Shown here: positions 9,798 through 18,823 of the stretch, piece by piece
Position numbering within the stretch: the first letter of the stretch is position 1
How the letters are laid out: every line of letters begins with the position of its first letter
From: CAWAQA01 sp963784065
GTDB taxonomy: Bacteria; Acidobacteriota; Vicinamibacteria; Vicinamibacterales; UBA2999
Direction: 5' to 3'
Length of the DNA: 64,000 nucleotides
Assembly (NCBI GenBank): GCA_963784065.1
Contig: CAWAQA010000003.1
Span: forward strand, 1,054,001-1,118,000
Made by a program: the position numbers and the translations under genes
Notes under the pieces: generated by a model
Seen by the model: only the letters and a program-made list of their open reading frames with translations
Told to the model about the DNA's origin: nothing
Database searches by the model: none

Positions 9798-11984
9798 CTA
9801 CTTCGCCAGCGGATTGGGCCGCATCTGGAACTTGACGACCTTGCTCGTCATCGTCTTCTCGCCTTCGGTATGGAACGGCGCGCGCGTGGCCCACGTGGAC
9901 CACAGCCCGCGGCCCTTCCAGCCGCCGCGCGGATCGTCGATGCGCCCGTCGAGCCCCTTGGCGTAGAAGCCGAGCGGATACGGAACGCGCAGCGTGGTGA
10001 ACTGCCCGCTCTGCGTATTGAGCGCCAGCAGCGAGTCCGATCCGCTGCCGGCGATGATCGGCAGGTTGCGGCCCATGCCGAACGTGTCGTGCTGGTCCAC
10101 CCAGTTGTAGTAGTGCGAGTCGGCGTTCGCGCCCTCGACCGCGCCCTTGAAGTTCGGGCCCGGCGTCGGATAGAGCTTCCACCCCTCCGGGCAGTGCTGC
10201 CCCGTCGCGGTCGGGCCGTTGAGCGGGCCCTTGCACAGCCGGCGATCGAAGCTGCCGAAGTGGCCACTCGCCAGCGAGACCCAGACCACGCCGTTGCGAT
10301 CGATGTCCATGCCGCGGGGCGAGAAGCCCTGCGCCGCGGCGCGCGGGTTGTCCCACGGCACTTCGTACACTTCCGAGAGCGACGTCGCCGGCGGGTTCGC
10401 CCCGGGCATGACGCGGATCACCGAGCCCGGGAAGCCGACGGTGGAGCCCCAGACCGATCCGTCGGCCGGGCTCGGCGCGACGCCGTAGAACGCGGCCATG
10501 TGACGGCGATCCTTGGTCGGGTCGGCGGGCGCCGTGCCTTCCGTGTACGCGTCACGCCTGCCGTTCCCGTTGTGATCGAGGACGAGCGCGGTCCAGCCTT
10601 GCGACCGTTCCTCGTCGCCGGTCTCGTCGAACATCTTGGTGTTCAGCCACCCGACGACACCGCCACCGCCGCCGCTGCTCGTCCACAACGTGTTGTTCGC
10701 ATCCTCGGCGAACTGGAGGTGGTGGGTGCCGAAGCAGGTCCCGATGAGCGTCGTCTTCTTGGTGGCCGGGTCGTACATCGCCAGGTGACGCCCGGCGGCG
10801 TTGGCCGGCGTGAGCTTGGCCGACGGATGATTCGAGCCTTCGCGGCATATCGCCGGGTTCTCGTTGGGACGCACCTTGGAGGTCAGCCACAGCCGGCCGC
10901 GATGATCGAGCATCGGGTTGTGCACGTTGGCCTTGCTGGTCCAGATCGGTTCCTCGGCCCAGTACGGCGACGCGGCCTGCACCATCTGCGGCGCGGCGTG
11001 CGGCGTGTTCGGGTCGCGCACCGGAATCGGGATGCGGCTCGCCTGATGGCGCATCGGATCGAGGACGGGCGAGTAGTCGGCGCTCGCTTCGAGCGAGCCG
11101 TAGATCGGTCCGTTCGCGTTGACGCTCGGATTCCGCCGGTCGGTGGCGATCTCGTCGTGCAGGTAGGCCTTGGGATCGGCCCAGTCCCACTGCGTGATCA
11201 CGACGTTGCGCTCGGCGCCCTGCGGGCGCGGCGGCGCCGGCGGCAGCTCGCCGCCCGCGATGCGGTCGGTCCAGTCGCCGAAGAGCGCGAGCGCGCGCTT
11301 CGCGCCGAGGTTGTTGATCCCGTTCTGCATGGCGCCGCCCGCCTGGCCCGACTGCACGCGACGCTCCCACGCGGCGGCCGACGAATCGAACACGCCGAGG
11401 CTCTTCGGGATCTCGCGCGTGCCCTTGTTGCCAATCTGATGGCAGGACTGGCAGCTGTCGGTCTTGATCAGCCGGATCCACTGCGCCTGGTTCTTGATGT
11501 TCTCGTTGATGCCGTTGCCGGCGGCGCCGGTGCCCGGGAACTCGCCCTTTTCGGGCACGCGCATCAGCGAGTACCAGTAGTTGCCCGGGTAGTACTGCGC
11601 GGCCGCGCGCGCGTCGGGGGCCGGCACCGCCGTCAGGTTCAGCGTGCGGCCCGGCGCGGACTGCACCTTCGCCGAGTCGACGAGGCCGTAGCCGCGCACC
11701 CAGACGCTGTAATTCGCCTTCGGGAGATCGGGGACGAGGTAGCGCCCGCGATCGTCGGTGACCACGGTGCGCGAGAACTTCGTCGGCAGATCCGTGGTCT
11801 CGGCGATGACCCAGACACCTGCCTCTGGCCCGCGCGGTCCGCTGACCACGCCGCCGATGTCGTCGCCGTCGATGGCGACCGCCGCGTCTCCTGCCTGCCG
11901 CGCGCTCACGCGCGTCGCCACTGCGATCGCCACGACTGCGACCATGATTGCAAGCACCAACGGAATTAGCTTCACTCTGCTCAT
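9798..11984 (-). CDS. Secreted carboxypeptidase-regulatory-domain protein with one c-type heme site
   Basis: This 728-residue exported protein has a signal/anchor (residues 5-25), a carboxypeptidase regulatory-like beta-sandwich (about 42-120: IGGVVSGPRGPEAGVWVIAE, YLVPDLPKANYSVWVRGYG) and one heme-attachment motif, CQSCH, at 178-182. A long C-terminal region follows with repeated strands such as WVSLASGHFGSFDRR and WTSSGGGGGVVGWL, resembling a virginiamycin B lyase-like beta-propeller. Such proteins are common in soil Acidobacteria and uncharacterised; an extracytoplasmic redox or sugar-related role is speculation. GGAGG precedes the ATG, and ATTGTA at 12006-12011 reads as a -10 (TACAAT) on this strand. 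Confidence 0.72.
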   Translation of the reverse strand: MSRVKLIPLVLAIMVAVVAIAVATRVSARQAGDAAVAIDGDDIGGVVSGPRGPEAGVWVIAETTDLPTKFSRTVVTDDRGRYLVPDLPKANYSVWVRGYGLVDSAKVQSAPGRTLNLTAVPAPDARAAAQYYPGNYWYSLMRVPEKGEFPGTGAAGNGINENIKNQAQWIRLIKTDSCQSCHQIGNKGTREIPKSLGVFDSSAAAWERRVQSGQAGGAMQNGINNLGAKRALALFGDWTDRIAGGELPPAPPRPQGAERNVVITQWDWADPKAYLHDEIATDRRNPSVNANGPIYGSLEASADYSPVLDPMRHQASRIPIPVRDPNTPHAAPQMVQAASPYWAEEPIWTSKANVHNPMLDHRGRLWLTSKVRPNENPAICREGSNHPSAKLTPANAAGRHLAMYDPATKKTTLIGTCFGTHHLQFAEDANNTLWTSSGGGGGVVGWLNTKMFDETGDEERSQGWTALVLDHNGNGRRDAYTEGTAPADPTKDRRHMAAFYGVAPSPADGSVWGSTVGFPGSVIRVMPGANPPATSLSEVYEVPWDNPRAAAQGFSPRGMDIDRNGVVWVSLASGHFGSFDRRLCKGPLNGPTATGQHCPEGWKLYPTPGPNFKGAVEGANADSHYYNWVDQHDTFGMGRNLPIIAGSGSDSLLALNTQSGQFTTLRVPYPLGFYAKGLDGRIDDPRGGWKGRGLWSTWATRAPFHTEGEKTMTSKVVKFQMRPNPLAK

Positions 11985-12104
11985 GACGGTGCCTCCGATG
12001 ACAGGATTGTAAGGGGGTCCGGGGCCATTTTCGAGGACAGTTTTCGCAGCGATCGTCGAACTGTCCGCGAAAAACGACCTCCGACCCGATTTACCGGATC
12101 GCGT

Positions 12105-13997
12105 TCACAGAACCCTCTGGTAAAACGCGAGCTCGGCTTCGAGCGCCCGGACAATCGTCTCGGCCCGGCGGAAGCCGTGCTGTTCGCCTTCGAAGGTCAG
12201 GTATTCGACCGGCAGCCCTTTCGCCCGGACCGCATCGGCCATCATCTGCGACTGGTTGGGCGGCACCACCTTGTCGTCGAGCCCCTGGAACAGGATGAGC
12301 GCACACGCCAGCTTGTCCACGTGGTGGATGGGCGAGCGGGCGCGATAGAGCTCCTGCATCGCGGGATACGGACCGATCAGCGTGTCGAGGTAGCGCGCTT
12401 CGAACTTGTGCGTGTCGCGCACGAGCACTTCCACGTCGCTGATCCCGTAATAGCTCGCGCCGGCGCGGAAGACGCCCGGGTAGAACGTCAGGGCGGCGAG
12501 CGCGGTGTAGCCGCCGGCGCTTCCGCCGCGCACGGCGAGCCGGCGCACGTCCGCCTTGCCCTGCGTCACGAGATACCGTGCGATGTTGACGATGTCCGCG
12601 ACGTCCACGACGCCCCACTGGCCGTTGAGCCGCTGGCGGTAGTCGCGGCCATACCCGGAGCTGCCGCCGTAGTTGACGTCCGCCACGGCAAACCCGCGGC
12701 TGGTCCAGAACTGGATCGCGAGATCGAAGGTGGCCCTGGTGGCCGTCGTCGGGCCGCCGTGGCCGATCACGATGAGCGGCGGCCGCTCGCCGCTCGGCGC
12801 GACGAAGTTCTTGTTGCGCGGTGCGTAGTAGAACGCGTGCGCGGTGCGTGCGTCCTCGGTGGGAAATTCGATCGGTTCCGGCGTCGAGATGTAGGCCGCG
12901 TCCACCTCGACGTCCGATGAGCGACGCAGCTCCTCGACGTAGAAGCGCGTCAGGTCGAGGCGCACCACCGCATCGGCTCGATCGGGCGAGGCGGCCACCA
13001 GCGCCACGTGCTGCGCGGTCGCGGCCATCCAGTCCATGGGCACCAGGCCCGTGGGCACGTCCGTCAGCAGCCCGGTGTGGACGTGGACCGTCGCGAGATG
13101 CCAGCGTCCCGCGCGCGTGTACACGGCGACGATGCGATCGGGGTCGGCGAAAACCCACGTCGCGGTCCCGAACACCCACTGCGGCCGGCCGAACTCCGCC
13201 CCCGGCGGCGGATTGCGCACGACCGCGTCGAGCGATTCGCCGCGCGCGCGATAGAGCTTCCACCAGCCGTCGCGATCGCTGACGAAGTACAACGTGCCGT
13301 CGGGCGACCATCCGGGCTGGTAGATCGACTCGCTGTCGCTTCCCGCGACGTGGCGCGCATTCGCGAGCGTGCCCTCGGGCGTCACCTCGGCCACCCAGAG
13401 CTCGGTGCCGTCCCACGGCATCTGCGGGTGCCGCCACGCGATCCACGCCAGGAGCGAGCCGTCGGGACTCAGACGCGGCGTCGAGTAGAAGTCATAGCCC
13501 GATGCGATCACCTCGCCCGTGGCGGGATCGCCGGCGAGCGGGATGCGCACGAGCGTGTTCACCGGCTCGCCGCCGCCGGAGTGGTCCTCGCGTACGCAGA
13601 CGAGCTGCTGCCGGGCGCCAGCGACGGCGAAGTCCGCGTAGAAGAACTGTCCCTCCGCGGTGAGCGGCTGCGCCGCGCCGTCACGGCCCAGGCGATAGAC
13701 ACGCTGATCGCCGAAGTTCGCGAAGTAGACGACGCCGTCGGCCACCGCGTATGCGCCGCCGCCATACTCGTGGACGCGCGTCCGCACGTTCATCTCGCGC
13801 GGCGTGACATCGGCGATCGTCCCGTCAGGGGCGCGCCGGACGAGCGCGTTGCGGCCGCCCTCGATCGGGCGGCCTTCGAGCCAGTAGATGTCGTCGCCAT
13901 CCACGGCGACGGCGCTGAGCCGCAGGCCGGCCGCCGCAACCGTGGCGGCGCCGAGCGGCGAGACCCAGGTACCGTGCGGTGCTATCGTTGGGGACAT
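12105..13997 (-). CDS. S9 family (acylaminoacyl/dipeptidyl) serine peptidase
   Basis: The 630-residue protein has an N-terminal beta-propeller (YWLEGRPIEGGRNALVRR, VHEYGGGAYAV, SPDGSLLAWIAWRHPQMPWDGTEL) and a C-terminal alpha/beta hydrolase. The catalytic triad is visible: Ser493 in RGGSAGG, Asp at about 574-575 in FQGLDDKVVPP and His607 in GEQHGF. The propeller restricts access to short peptides, as known for S9 peptidases. There is no signal peptide, so it is probably cytoplasmic. Its start lies directly beside a heptamer tandem repeat. Confidence 0.9.
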   Translation of the reverse strand: MSPTIAPHGTWVSPLGAATVAAAGLRLSAVAVDGDDIYWLEGRPIEGGRNALVRRAPDGTIADVTPREMNVRTRVHEYGGGAYAVADGVVYFANFGDQRVYRLGRDGAAQPLTAEGQFFYADFAVAGARQQLVCVREDHSGGGEPVNTLVRIPLAGDPATGEVIASGYDFYSTPRLSPDGSLLAWIAWRHPQMPWDGTELWVAEVTPEGTLANARHVAGSDSESIYQPGWSPDGTLYFVSDRDGWWKLYRARGESLDAVVRNPPPGAEFGRPQWVFGTATWVFADPDRIVAVYTRAGRWHLATVHVHTGLLTDVPTGLVPMDWMAATAQHVALVAASPDRADAVVRLDLTRFYVEELRRSSDVEVDAAYISTPEPIEFPTEDARTAHAFYYAPRNKNFVAPSGERPPLIVIGHGGPTTATRATFDLAIQFWTSRGFAVADVNYGGSSGYGRDYRQRLNGQWGVVDVADIVNIARYLVTQGKADVRRLAVRGGSAGGYTALAALTFYPGVFRAGASYYGISDVEVLVRDTHKFEARYLDTLIGPYPAMQELYRARSPIHHVDKLACALILFQGLDDKVVPPNQSQMMADAVRAKGLPVEYLTFEGEQHGFRRAETIVRALEAELAFYQRVL

Positions 13998-14000
13998 ATC

Positions 14001-14041
14001 GATTTGCGATTTGCTATTTGTGATTTGTGATTTGTGATTTG
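14001..14041. repeat. Heptamer tandem repeat (TGATTTG-like)
   Basis: About six degenerate copies of a seven-base unit (GATTTGC/GATTTGT) lie four bases upstream of the S9 peptidase start and in front of the divergent metallo-beta-lactamase gene. The flanking 90 bases contain looser GTGATTC copies. A similar seven-base array occurs at 31350-31380. Confidence 0.8.
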
Positions 14042-14134
14042 AAGTCGTGATGTCCTGATCGTGATTCGACAGTCCCGAGCCTCAACTCACGAATCGCAAC
14101 TCACCGATCCGCACATCGCACGTCAGACATCCAA

Positions 14135-15029
14135 ATGGGAGCAGCCATGGGTGGGAGAACGGTAACACTGACGGCGCTCGTCGCGGCGGGGGCGATCGCG
14201 GTGGCCATCGGTCAAGGCCGGCAGGGCGACCCGCCGCCGGCGCAGCTCAGCATCCAACAGGTGAAGCCAGGGCTGTACGCGATTCTCAACCCAGGCGCAA
14301 ACACGCTGGCGGTACGCGTGACGAGCGAGGGCGTGATCCTCGTCGACGACATGTTCCAGCAGAACTACGAGCAGATCGTCTCGCTGATCCAGTCGGTCAC
14401 GGACCAGCCGGTCAAGTACGTGATCAGCACGCATCACCACGGCGACCACACGGGCGGCAACGTGCGCTTTCTCGGCGCCAGCGCCCAGATCATCGGCCAC
14501 AAGAACGCGCGCGCCGCCATGACCCGCGGCGCCACGGCGCAACCCGGCCCGCCGCCGCTGACCTTCACCACTGAAGCGGCGGTGCACCTCGGCGGCGTCG
14601 AGGCGCAGCTGTTCCACGTCGGGCCGGGCCATACCAACGGCGACGCCGATCGTCTACTTCCCCGACCTGCGCGTGCTGGCGTCCGGCGATCTCTTCGTGG
14701 TGCTGCCGCGCGTGCCGACGATCGATTACGGCAATGGCGGCACGACGCTCGGCTGGGTGTCCACGCTCGACAACATGCTGAAATTCGATGCCGAGACGGT
14801 CATACCGGGCCACGGGCCGGTGTCGACGAAGGCGGACCTGCAGCGTTTCAGGGATCGGATGGTGACGCTGCAGACGCGCACGCGCGAGCTGATCAAGCAG
14901 GGCGTGCCGAAGGAGCAGTACATCTCGAAGCTGAACGCCGACGATCTCGGCTGGGGACTCGGGGCGGACACGCTCTTCGTGCGCAACGCGGCGAGCGGGT
15001 TCTACGACGAACTCGCGAAACCTCGATAG
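14135..15029 (+). CDS. Exported metallo-beta-lactamase-fold hydrolase, one frameshift
   Basis: After a signal-like segment (about residues 8-26), the MBL fold carries VISTHHHGDHTGGN (HxHxDH zinc motif) and FHVGPGHTNGDA. After a +1 shift near 14648 it continues with IVYFPDLRVLASGDLF (third metal Asp) and VIPGHGPVS. Removing one base yields about 297 residues with the usual C-terminal helix pair. It is related to the intact protein at 20297. The family includes secreted beta-lactamase-like and quinoprotein-associated hydrolases; the substrate is not evident. Confidence 0.8.
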
Positions 15030-15129
15030 CCCGACCGGCCACAGAGGCACACAAGCCTCTGGGGAGTTTCCCCGCTGTCTCTGTGACTTTCTGGTTCGGT
15101 CCTGGGCCCTGAGCCCTGAGCGTCTTCGC

Positions 15130-16356
15130 CTACCGCAGGTCCGGATACAACCGGCGTGCGCAGTCGGGACAGATGGCGTGCGTGAACTCCACCGAGGATC
15201 GGCTCCCGAGATAATCCTCGATCCGCCCCCACAACCCGCCGTCGTCCCTGACCTGGCGGCAGTTCGCGCAGATCGGCAGCATGCCCTCGAGCTGCGTCAC
15301 CTTGCCGAGCGCCTGCTGCAGCTCCTCGATCAGCCGCTCGCGCTCGTCTTCCAGCGCCTTCTGCAGCGTCACGTCACGCGCGACGAGGAGGCGCCCGGAG
15401 ACCTTGCCCCACCGATCCTTCACCGGATCGATGCGGACGTCGAGCCACCGTTTGGCGCGGGCGCCGGTGAACTCGGCTTCCGCGCGCCAGTGCCACGGGG
15501 CGTCGCGGAGCGACCGGACGTCGAGCGCCCGGGCCATGCTGGCTTCGGTGATCTCCAGGCTCTCCCGCGCGGTCTGGTTCGCGAAGATGATCCGCCCCGT
15601 CGGATCGAGCACGACGACGCCGTCGGTCATCGTCTCGAGCAGCGCTTCGCGCGCCTGCGGGAGCAGATCGAGGAGGCCTTCGCGCAGGACGACCCACGCC
15701 AGGAGCGACCCGCTCACGCCGAGCGACAAGGTCAGCCAGTTCAGGCCCGGCCACGGGCCGAGCTTCAACGTATACGCGACGTTGCCGATCCACGGGAGCA
15801 GCACCGCGGCGAGCATCACGATCATCGCCGGCCGGAAATGCTGGGTGACCTTCCGCGTCCCGATGAGCAGGAGGACGGTGGCGAGCACCATCAGCACGTA
15901 CTCGTGTGTGATGAGAACCCACAGCCACCAGCCGTAACGGTACACGGTAAACGGCGAGTCACCGGACGGCGGGACGACTTCCGTCCACAGCCAGTGGTGC
16001 CAGCGGTTCGTCCACGCGAAGACGAGCGACGCGACGGGCACGATCCACACCGCCGTCAGCAGCGCGGGAGAAAGACGTCCGCCATAGCCCGCGAGCGCGC
16101 GAGCGGCCAGCAGGAAGAGCGGCGGCGCGGAGACGATCCCGATGTACTGGAATTGCGCGACGAGCCGCTTGCCCTCCATCGTCGGGACCTGCAGCTCGAT
16201 GGCGTCGCACGCGGCCCAGAACGCGGCAGCCATGAGGACCAGCGACAGCTCCGTGCCAGCGGGGGCATGGCGCCGCGGCCACACGATCGCGAGCACCGCG
16301 AGGATGCACGCGGCCGCAGCCGCATACACGAGCGAAAAGCCGTCAGCGGGTGACAC
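15130..16356 (-). CDS. Membrane PAS sensor with C-terminal cysteine motif and no kinase domain
   Basis: This 408-residue protein has a seven-helix membrane sensor domain (about residues 8-225; histidine-kinase N-terminal 7TM type), a PAS domain (about 235-335: LLETMTDGVVVLDPTGRIIFANQTA) and a short coiled coil (about 338-362: LEDERERLIEELQQALGKVTQLEG). It ends in a cysteine-rich tail: ICANCRQVRDDGGLWGRIEDYLGSRSSVEFTHAICPDCARRLYP. This CxxC...CxxC tail occurs on many response regulators and PAS proteins and probably binds a metal. No HisKA, HATPase or GGDEF domain follows, so the signal must go to a partner protein. Confidence 0.78.
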   Translation of the reverse strand: MSPADGFSLVYAAAAACILAVLAIVWPRRHAPAGTELSLVLMAAAFWAACDAIELQVPTMEGKRLVAQFQYIGIVSAPPLFLLAARALAGYGGRLSPALLTAVWIVPVASLVFAWTNRWHHWLWTEVVPPSGDSPFTVYRYGWWLWVLITHEYVLMVLATVLLLIGTRKVTQHFRPAMIVMLAAVLLPWIGNVAYTLKLGPWPGLNWLTLSLGVSGSLLAWVVLREGLLDLLPQAREALLETMTDGVVVLDPTGRIIFANQTARESLEITEASMARALDVRSLRDAPWHWRAEAEFTGARAKRWLDVRIDPVKDRWGKVSGRLLVARDVTLQKALEDERERLIEELQQALGKVTQLEGMLPICANCRQVRDDGGLWGRIEDYLGSRSSVEFTHAICPDCARRLYPDLR

Positions 16357-16384
16357 GACCTGACTCGCGGCCAGACATGACGGC

Positions 16385-16837
16385 TCAGCTCGCGCGCAGC
16401 CGCATCCGCACGGCGCCGTTGGCGTCCCGCAGCTCGAGGATGTCGTTCTCGATCGCCTGCGATGCCGTCGCGTCCATCGCGGCCACGAATGCGTTCTCCG
16501 TCGCGCTCCGGTCGGGGACGCAGGCGACCCGCGTCATCGCGAGCATGCCGAAGCGCAGCCCGTTCCCCTGCTGCGTGAACGTGCCGGAGACACGGTTGCA
16601 GCCGGTTGACCCGCTGACCCGGTTGTTGTCGCCGGACAGCACGATGTTGGGCTGGCGCTGTGTCTCGCTCGCGTCGACGGCCCGGCCGTCGATTTCAACC
16701 GCCGTCCAGGTCGTGCCGAGCAGAGCGGCGCGTCCGGATGGGGACGGCGCCGTCGGGGCAACCGGCTGCTGCGCCGCGCAGCCGGCGGATCCACCGGCCA
16801 CGACGGCCAGCAGAAGGACGGTTCCGAGCGGAATCAT
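16385..16837 (-). CDS. META-domain lipoprotein (HslJ-like)
   Basis: The 150-residue protein has a lipoprotein signal peptide ending in GGSAGC (Cys at about residue 20). A META domain follows: LLGTTWTAVEIDGRAVD, NIVLSGDNNRVSGSTGCNRVSGTFTQQGNGLRFGMLAMTRVAC and ATENAFVAAMDATASQAIENDILEL. META/HslJ proteins are periplasmic or outer-membrane-attached; a few are heat-inducible or linked to antibiotic resistance, but the biochemical role is unknown. It stands alone. Confidence 0.82.
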   Translation of the reverse strand: MIPLGTVLLLAVVAGGSAGCAAQQPVAPTAPSPSGRAALLGTTWTAVEIDGRAVDASETQRQPNIVLSGDNNRVSGSTGCNRVSGTFTQQGNGLRFGMLAMTRVACVPDRSATENAFVAAMDATASQAIENDILELRDANGAVRMRLRAS

Positions 16838-16934
16838 CTGCCACCTCCCGGTGGGAAAAGAGCCCGCACCGAACAGCGTCGACGCGGGCCCCTCCGACTG
16901 GCAACGACTCCCTCCAGCGCGAGCCCGAGCGGCG

Positions 16935-17345
16935 CTATTTCAGGTGCTTGCCAACGAGCTTGGTCATCTCGAACATGTTGACGGAGGACTTGCCGCCGAA
17001 CACCGGCTTGAGCGCCGAGTCGGCGTTGATCATCCGCCTGTTCTTCTGATCCTGAAGCTTGTTCTTCTTGATGTATGCCCACAGCCGCTTGGTGACCTCG
17101 CTCCGCGGGATCGGCTTGTCGCCCACGACTTCGGCGAGGGCCGGGCTGGGGCTCACCGGCCGCATGAACGCAGCGTTGGCCCGTCCCCGGCCTCCGCCGC
17201 TCTTGCTCTTGGCGCCCGATGTCTTGCTGGCCTTCCTGGCGCCACCCCTCGCGCTCTTTGCACTCCTCGTGCTCTTCGCGCTCCCCTTGCGTGCAGTCTT
17301 CTTGCTGCCCCCAGCGGTCTTGCGGCTTGCTGCCTTCTTGGCCAT
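16935..17345 (-). CDS. SWIB/MDM2 domain protein with histone-like basic tail
   Basis: The 136-residue protein starts at MAKKAASRKT (ATG 17343-17345). Residues 1-55 are a Lys/Ser/Ala/Arg-rich tail resembling eukaryotic histone H1 tails, and residues about 62-136 are a SWIB/MDM2 fold (ALAEVVGDKPIPRSEVTKRLWAYIKKNKLQDQKNRRMINADSALKPVFGGKSSVNMFEMTKLVGKHL). Bacterial SWIB proteins with basic tails are likely nucleoid-associated, known best from chlamydiae. A DNA-binding role here is inference. The longer upstream frame has no support. Confidence 0.85.
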   Translation of the reverse strand: MAKKAASRKTAGGSKKTARKGSAKSTRSAKSARGGARKASKTSGAKSKSGGGRGRANAAFMRPVSPSPALAEVVGDKPIPRSEVTKRLWAYIKKNKLQDQKNRRMINADSALKPVFGGKSSVNMFEMTKLVGKHLK

Positions 17346-17457
17346 CGAATCTCCTCTGGGAGGCAATGATACGGCCAACCGCGCTGATTCGAACCCAACT
17401 TTGTGCTGCGAGCGTCCGGCGTCCGCCCGAAGATCGGCCGCAGGAGCACGCCTGCTG

Positions 17458-18102
17458 CTACCGGCGCAGCGGCTCGACGAGTCCGACGATGCCGCCCCAG
17501 AGGATCGCCACGCCGACGCAGAGCATGAAGAACGCGGACAGGCGCAGGAACACGTTCGTGCCCGTCTCACCGAGCGACCCGATCAGGCGCGACGCGAAGC
17601 GATAGCTCAGATACACGGCGAGCGCGATGATCGCGATCCCGATCAGGTCGGCGGCCACGAACACCGCGCGCGACGCCGCGTCCGCAACGTCGCGCGCGCC
17701 GAGCGTGATCGCGATCGAGATGGATCCGGGACCGACGGTGAGCGGGAACGTGAGCGGATAGAAGCCCCGCCGCGCGAGCTCGCGTTCCCAGGCGTCGACG
17801 ACTTTTGCTTCCGATGTTCGTCGCGCGTGACCATCGTGCAGCAGCCGCCAGCCGGCGCCGAGGACGACGAGGCCTCCAGCGACACGCACGACGGGCAGTG
17901 AAATCCCGAAGAACTGCAGGACGTAGGAGCCGACGAGCATTGCGGCGGCGAGCAGCAGGAAGGCGTTGCGCGCCACGACCCTGGCGAGGCGCCGCCGCGC
18001 GTGCACCGGCAGGTCGGCCGACATGGCGAGGAAGATCGGGGCCGCACCGAGCGGGTTGACGATCGGAAGGAGCGCGGCGAGCGTGATGAGAATCGATTCC
18101 AC
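17458..18102 (-). CDS. MarC family integral membrane protein
   Basis: This 214-residue protein has six membrane helices and the MarC signatures LLPIVNPLGAAPIFLAMSADLP at the N-terminus and TFPLTVGPGSISIAITLGA at about residues 118-136. MarC proteins are widespread inner-membrane proteins without an agreed substrate; the early link to multiple antibiotic resistance was not upheld. It is a single gene, and the start at ATG 18100-18102 places the first helix at the very N-terminus as usual. Confidence 0.88.
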   Translation of the reverse strand: MESILITLAALLPIVNPLGAAPIFLAMSADLPVHARRRLARVVARNAFLLLAAAMLVGSYVLQFFGISLPVVRVAGGLVVLGAGWRLLHDGHARRTSEAKVVDAWERELARRGFYPLTFPLTVGPGSISIAITLGARDVADAASRAVFVAADLIGIAIIALAVYLSYRFASRLIGSLGETGTNVFLRLSAFFMLCVGVAILWGGIVGLVEPLRR

Positions 18103-18162
18103 AGCGGGCAGCGGGCAGCTCGCAGTGTAACGCCACTGTCTGCTGCCTGCTGCCGCCGCGAG

Positions 18163-18666
18163 CTATTGCAACAGGCTGCGAAGCATCCAGGCCTGTTTCT
18201 CGTGCACCTGCATGCGCTCCGCGAGCAGGTCCATCGTCACCTGATCGCCTGCTTCCTCGGAGGTGGTGAAGACGTTGCGGGCCGTGCGTACGACCGCCTC
18301 GTGGCCCATGACGAGCTGGCGAACCATCTCTTCCGCGGCGGGTACGCCGGTTTCCTCACTGATGCTCGTCAGCTTCGCGAACTGCGAGAAGCTGCCGGGC
18401 GCGATCTGACCAACGGCGCGGATGCGCTCCGCGATGTCGTCGAGGGCGTTCGCGAGCTCGTGATACTGCTCGTCGAACATCTGGTGGAGCGTGCGGAACA
18501 TCGGTCCCGTCACGTTCCAGTGGAAGCTCTGGGTCTTGACGTAGATCGCGTAGGTATCGGCCAGCACGTTGGCGAGCCCGTCCGCAATCGCGCGGCGATC
18601 CGACGGATCGATACCGATCTCGATCTCCGGGGCCTTCCCCGGCCGTTTCATCTCTGTGGTAGCCAT
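18163..18666 (-). CDS. dps: Dps family DNA-binding ferritin-like protein
   Basis: The 167-residue protein contains the Dps four-helix bundle with ferroxidase-site residues in SFHWNVTGPMFRTLHQMFDEQYHELANALDDIAERI (His49, His61, Asp65) and a C-terminal helix HEKQAWMLRSLLQ. Dps forms a 12-mer that oxidises and stores iron using peroxide and can coat DNA. The lysine-poor N-terminal arm (MATTEMKRPGKAPEIEIGI) suggests weak direct DNA binding. The start is ATG 18664-18666; the longer upstream frame is rejected because it crosses the promoter of the divergent gene. Confidence 0.9.
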   Translation of the reverse strand: MATTEMKRPGKAPEIEIGIDPSDRRAIADGLANVLADTYAIYVKTQSFHWNVTGPMFRTLHQMFDEQYHELANALDDIAERIRAVGQIAPGSFSQFAKLTSISEETGVPAAEEMVRQLVMGHEAVVRTARNVFTTSEEAGDQVTMDLLAERMQVHEKQAWMLRSLLQ

Positions 18667-18755
18667 GCGGAGCGTGGCTGCGAGGATCGTGCCCGGCGAC
18701 GGATCAGCTGCGGCCACTTCGCGATACGGCTGAGCGGAAATGGCTGCGGCCGTGC

Positions 18756-18784
18756 TTGAAGCGGCGACGGCGCGACCCGATAAT
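18756..18784 (+). promoter_or_regulatory. Sigma-70-like promoter for the L,D-transpeptidase gene
   Basis: TTGAAG at 18756-18761 and GATAAT at 18779-18784 are separated by exactly 17 bases, a good match to a housekeeping promoter. It points toward the gene starting at 18824, with a predicted short leader of about 33 bases. It lies in the divergent region shared with dps. Confidence 0.55.
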
Positions 18785-18823
18785 GAAGGTCCTAACCGTC
18801 GATAATTCAAGAGGTTAAAGAAT

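Noticed and set aside
9279..11969. 896-codon open frame on the plus strand
   Set aside because: It is the antisense of the heme-protein gene; the translation is Arg/Val/His-rich without any domain, as expected for shadow frames in GC-rich DNA.
17380..17410. GGTTCGAATC on the minus strand, like a tRNA T-loop
   Set aside because: The flanking five-base stems do not pair (TTGGG against CAGCG), and no acceptor, D or anticodon arms can be built around it.
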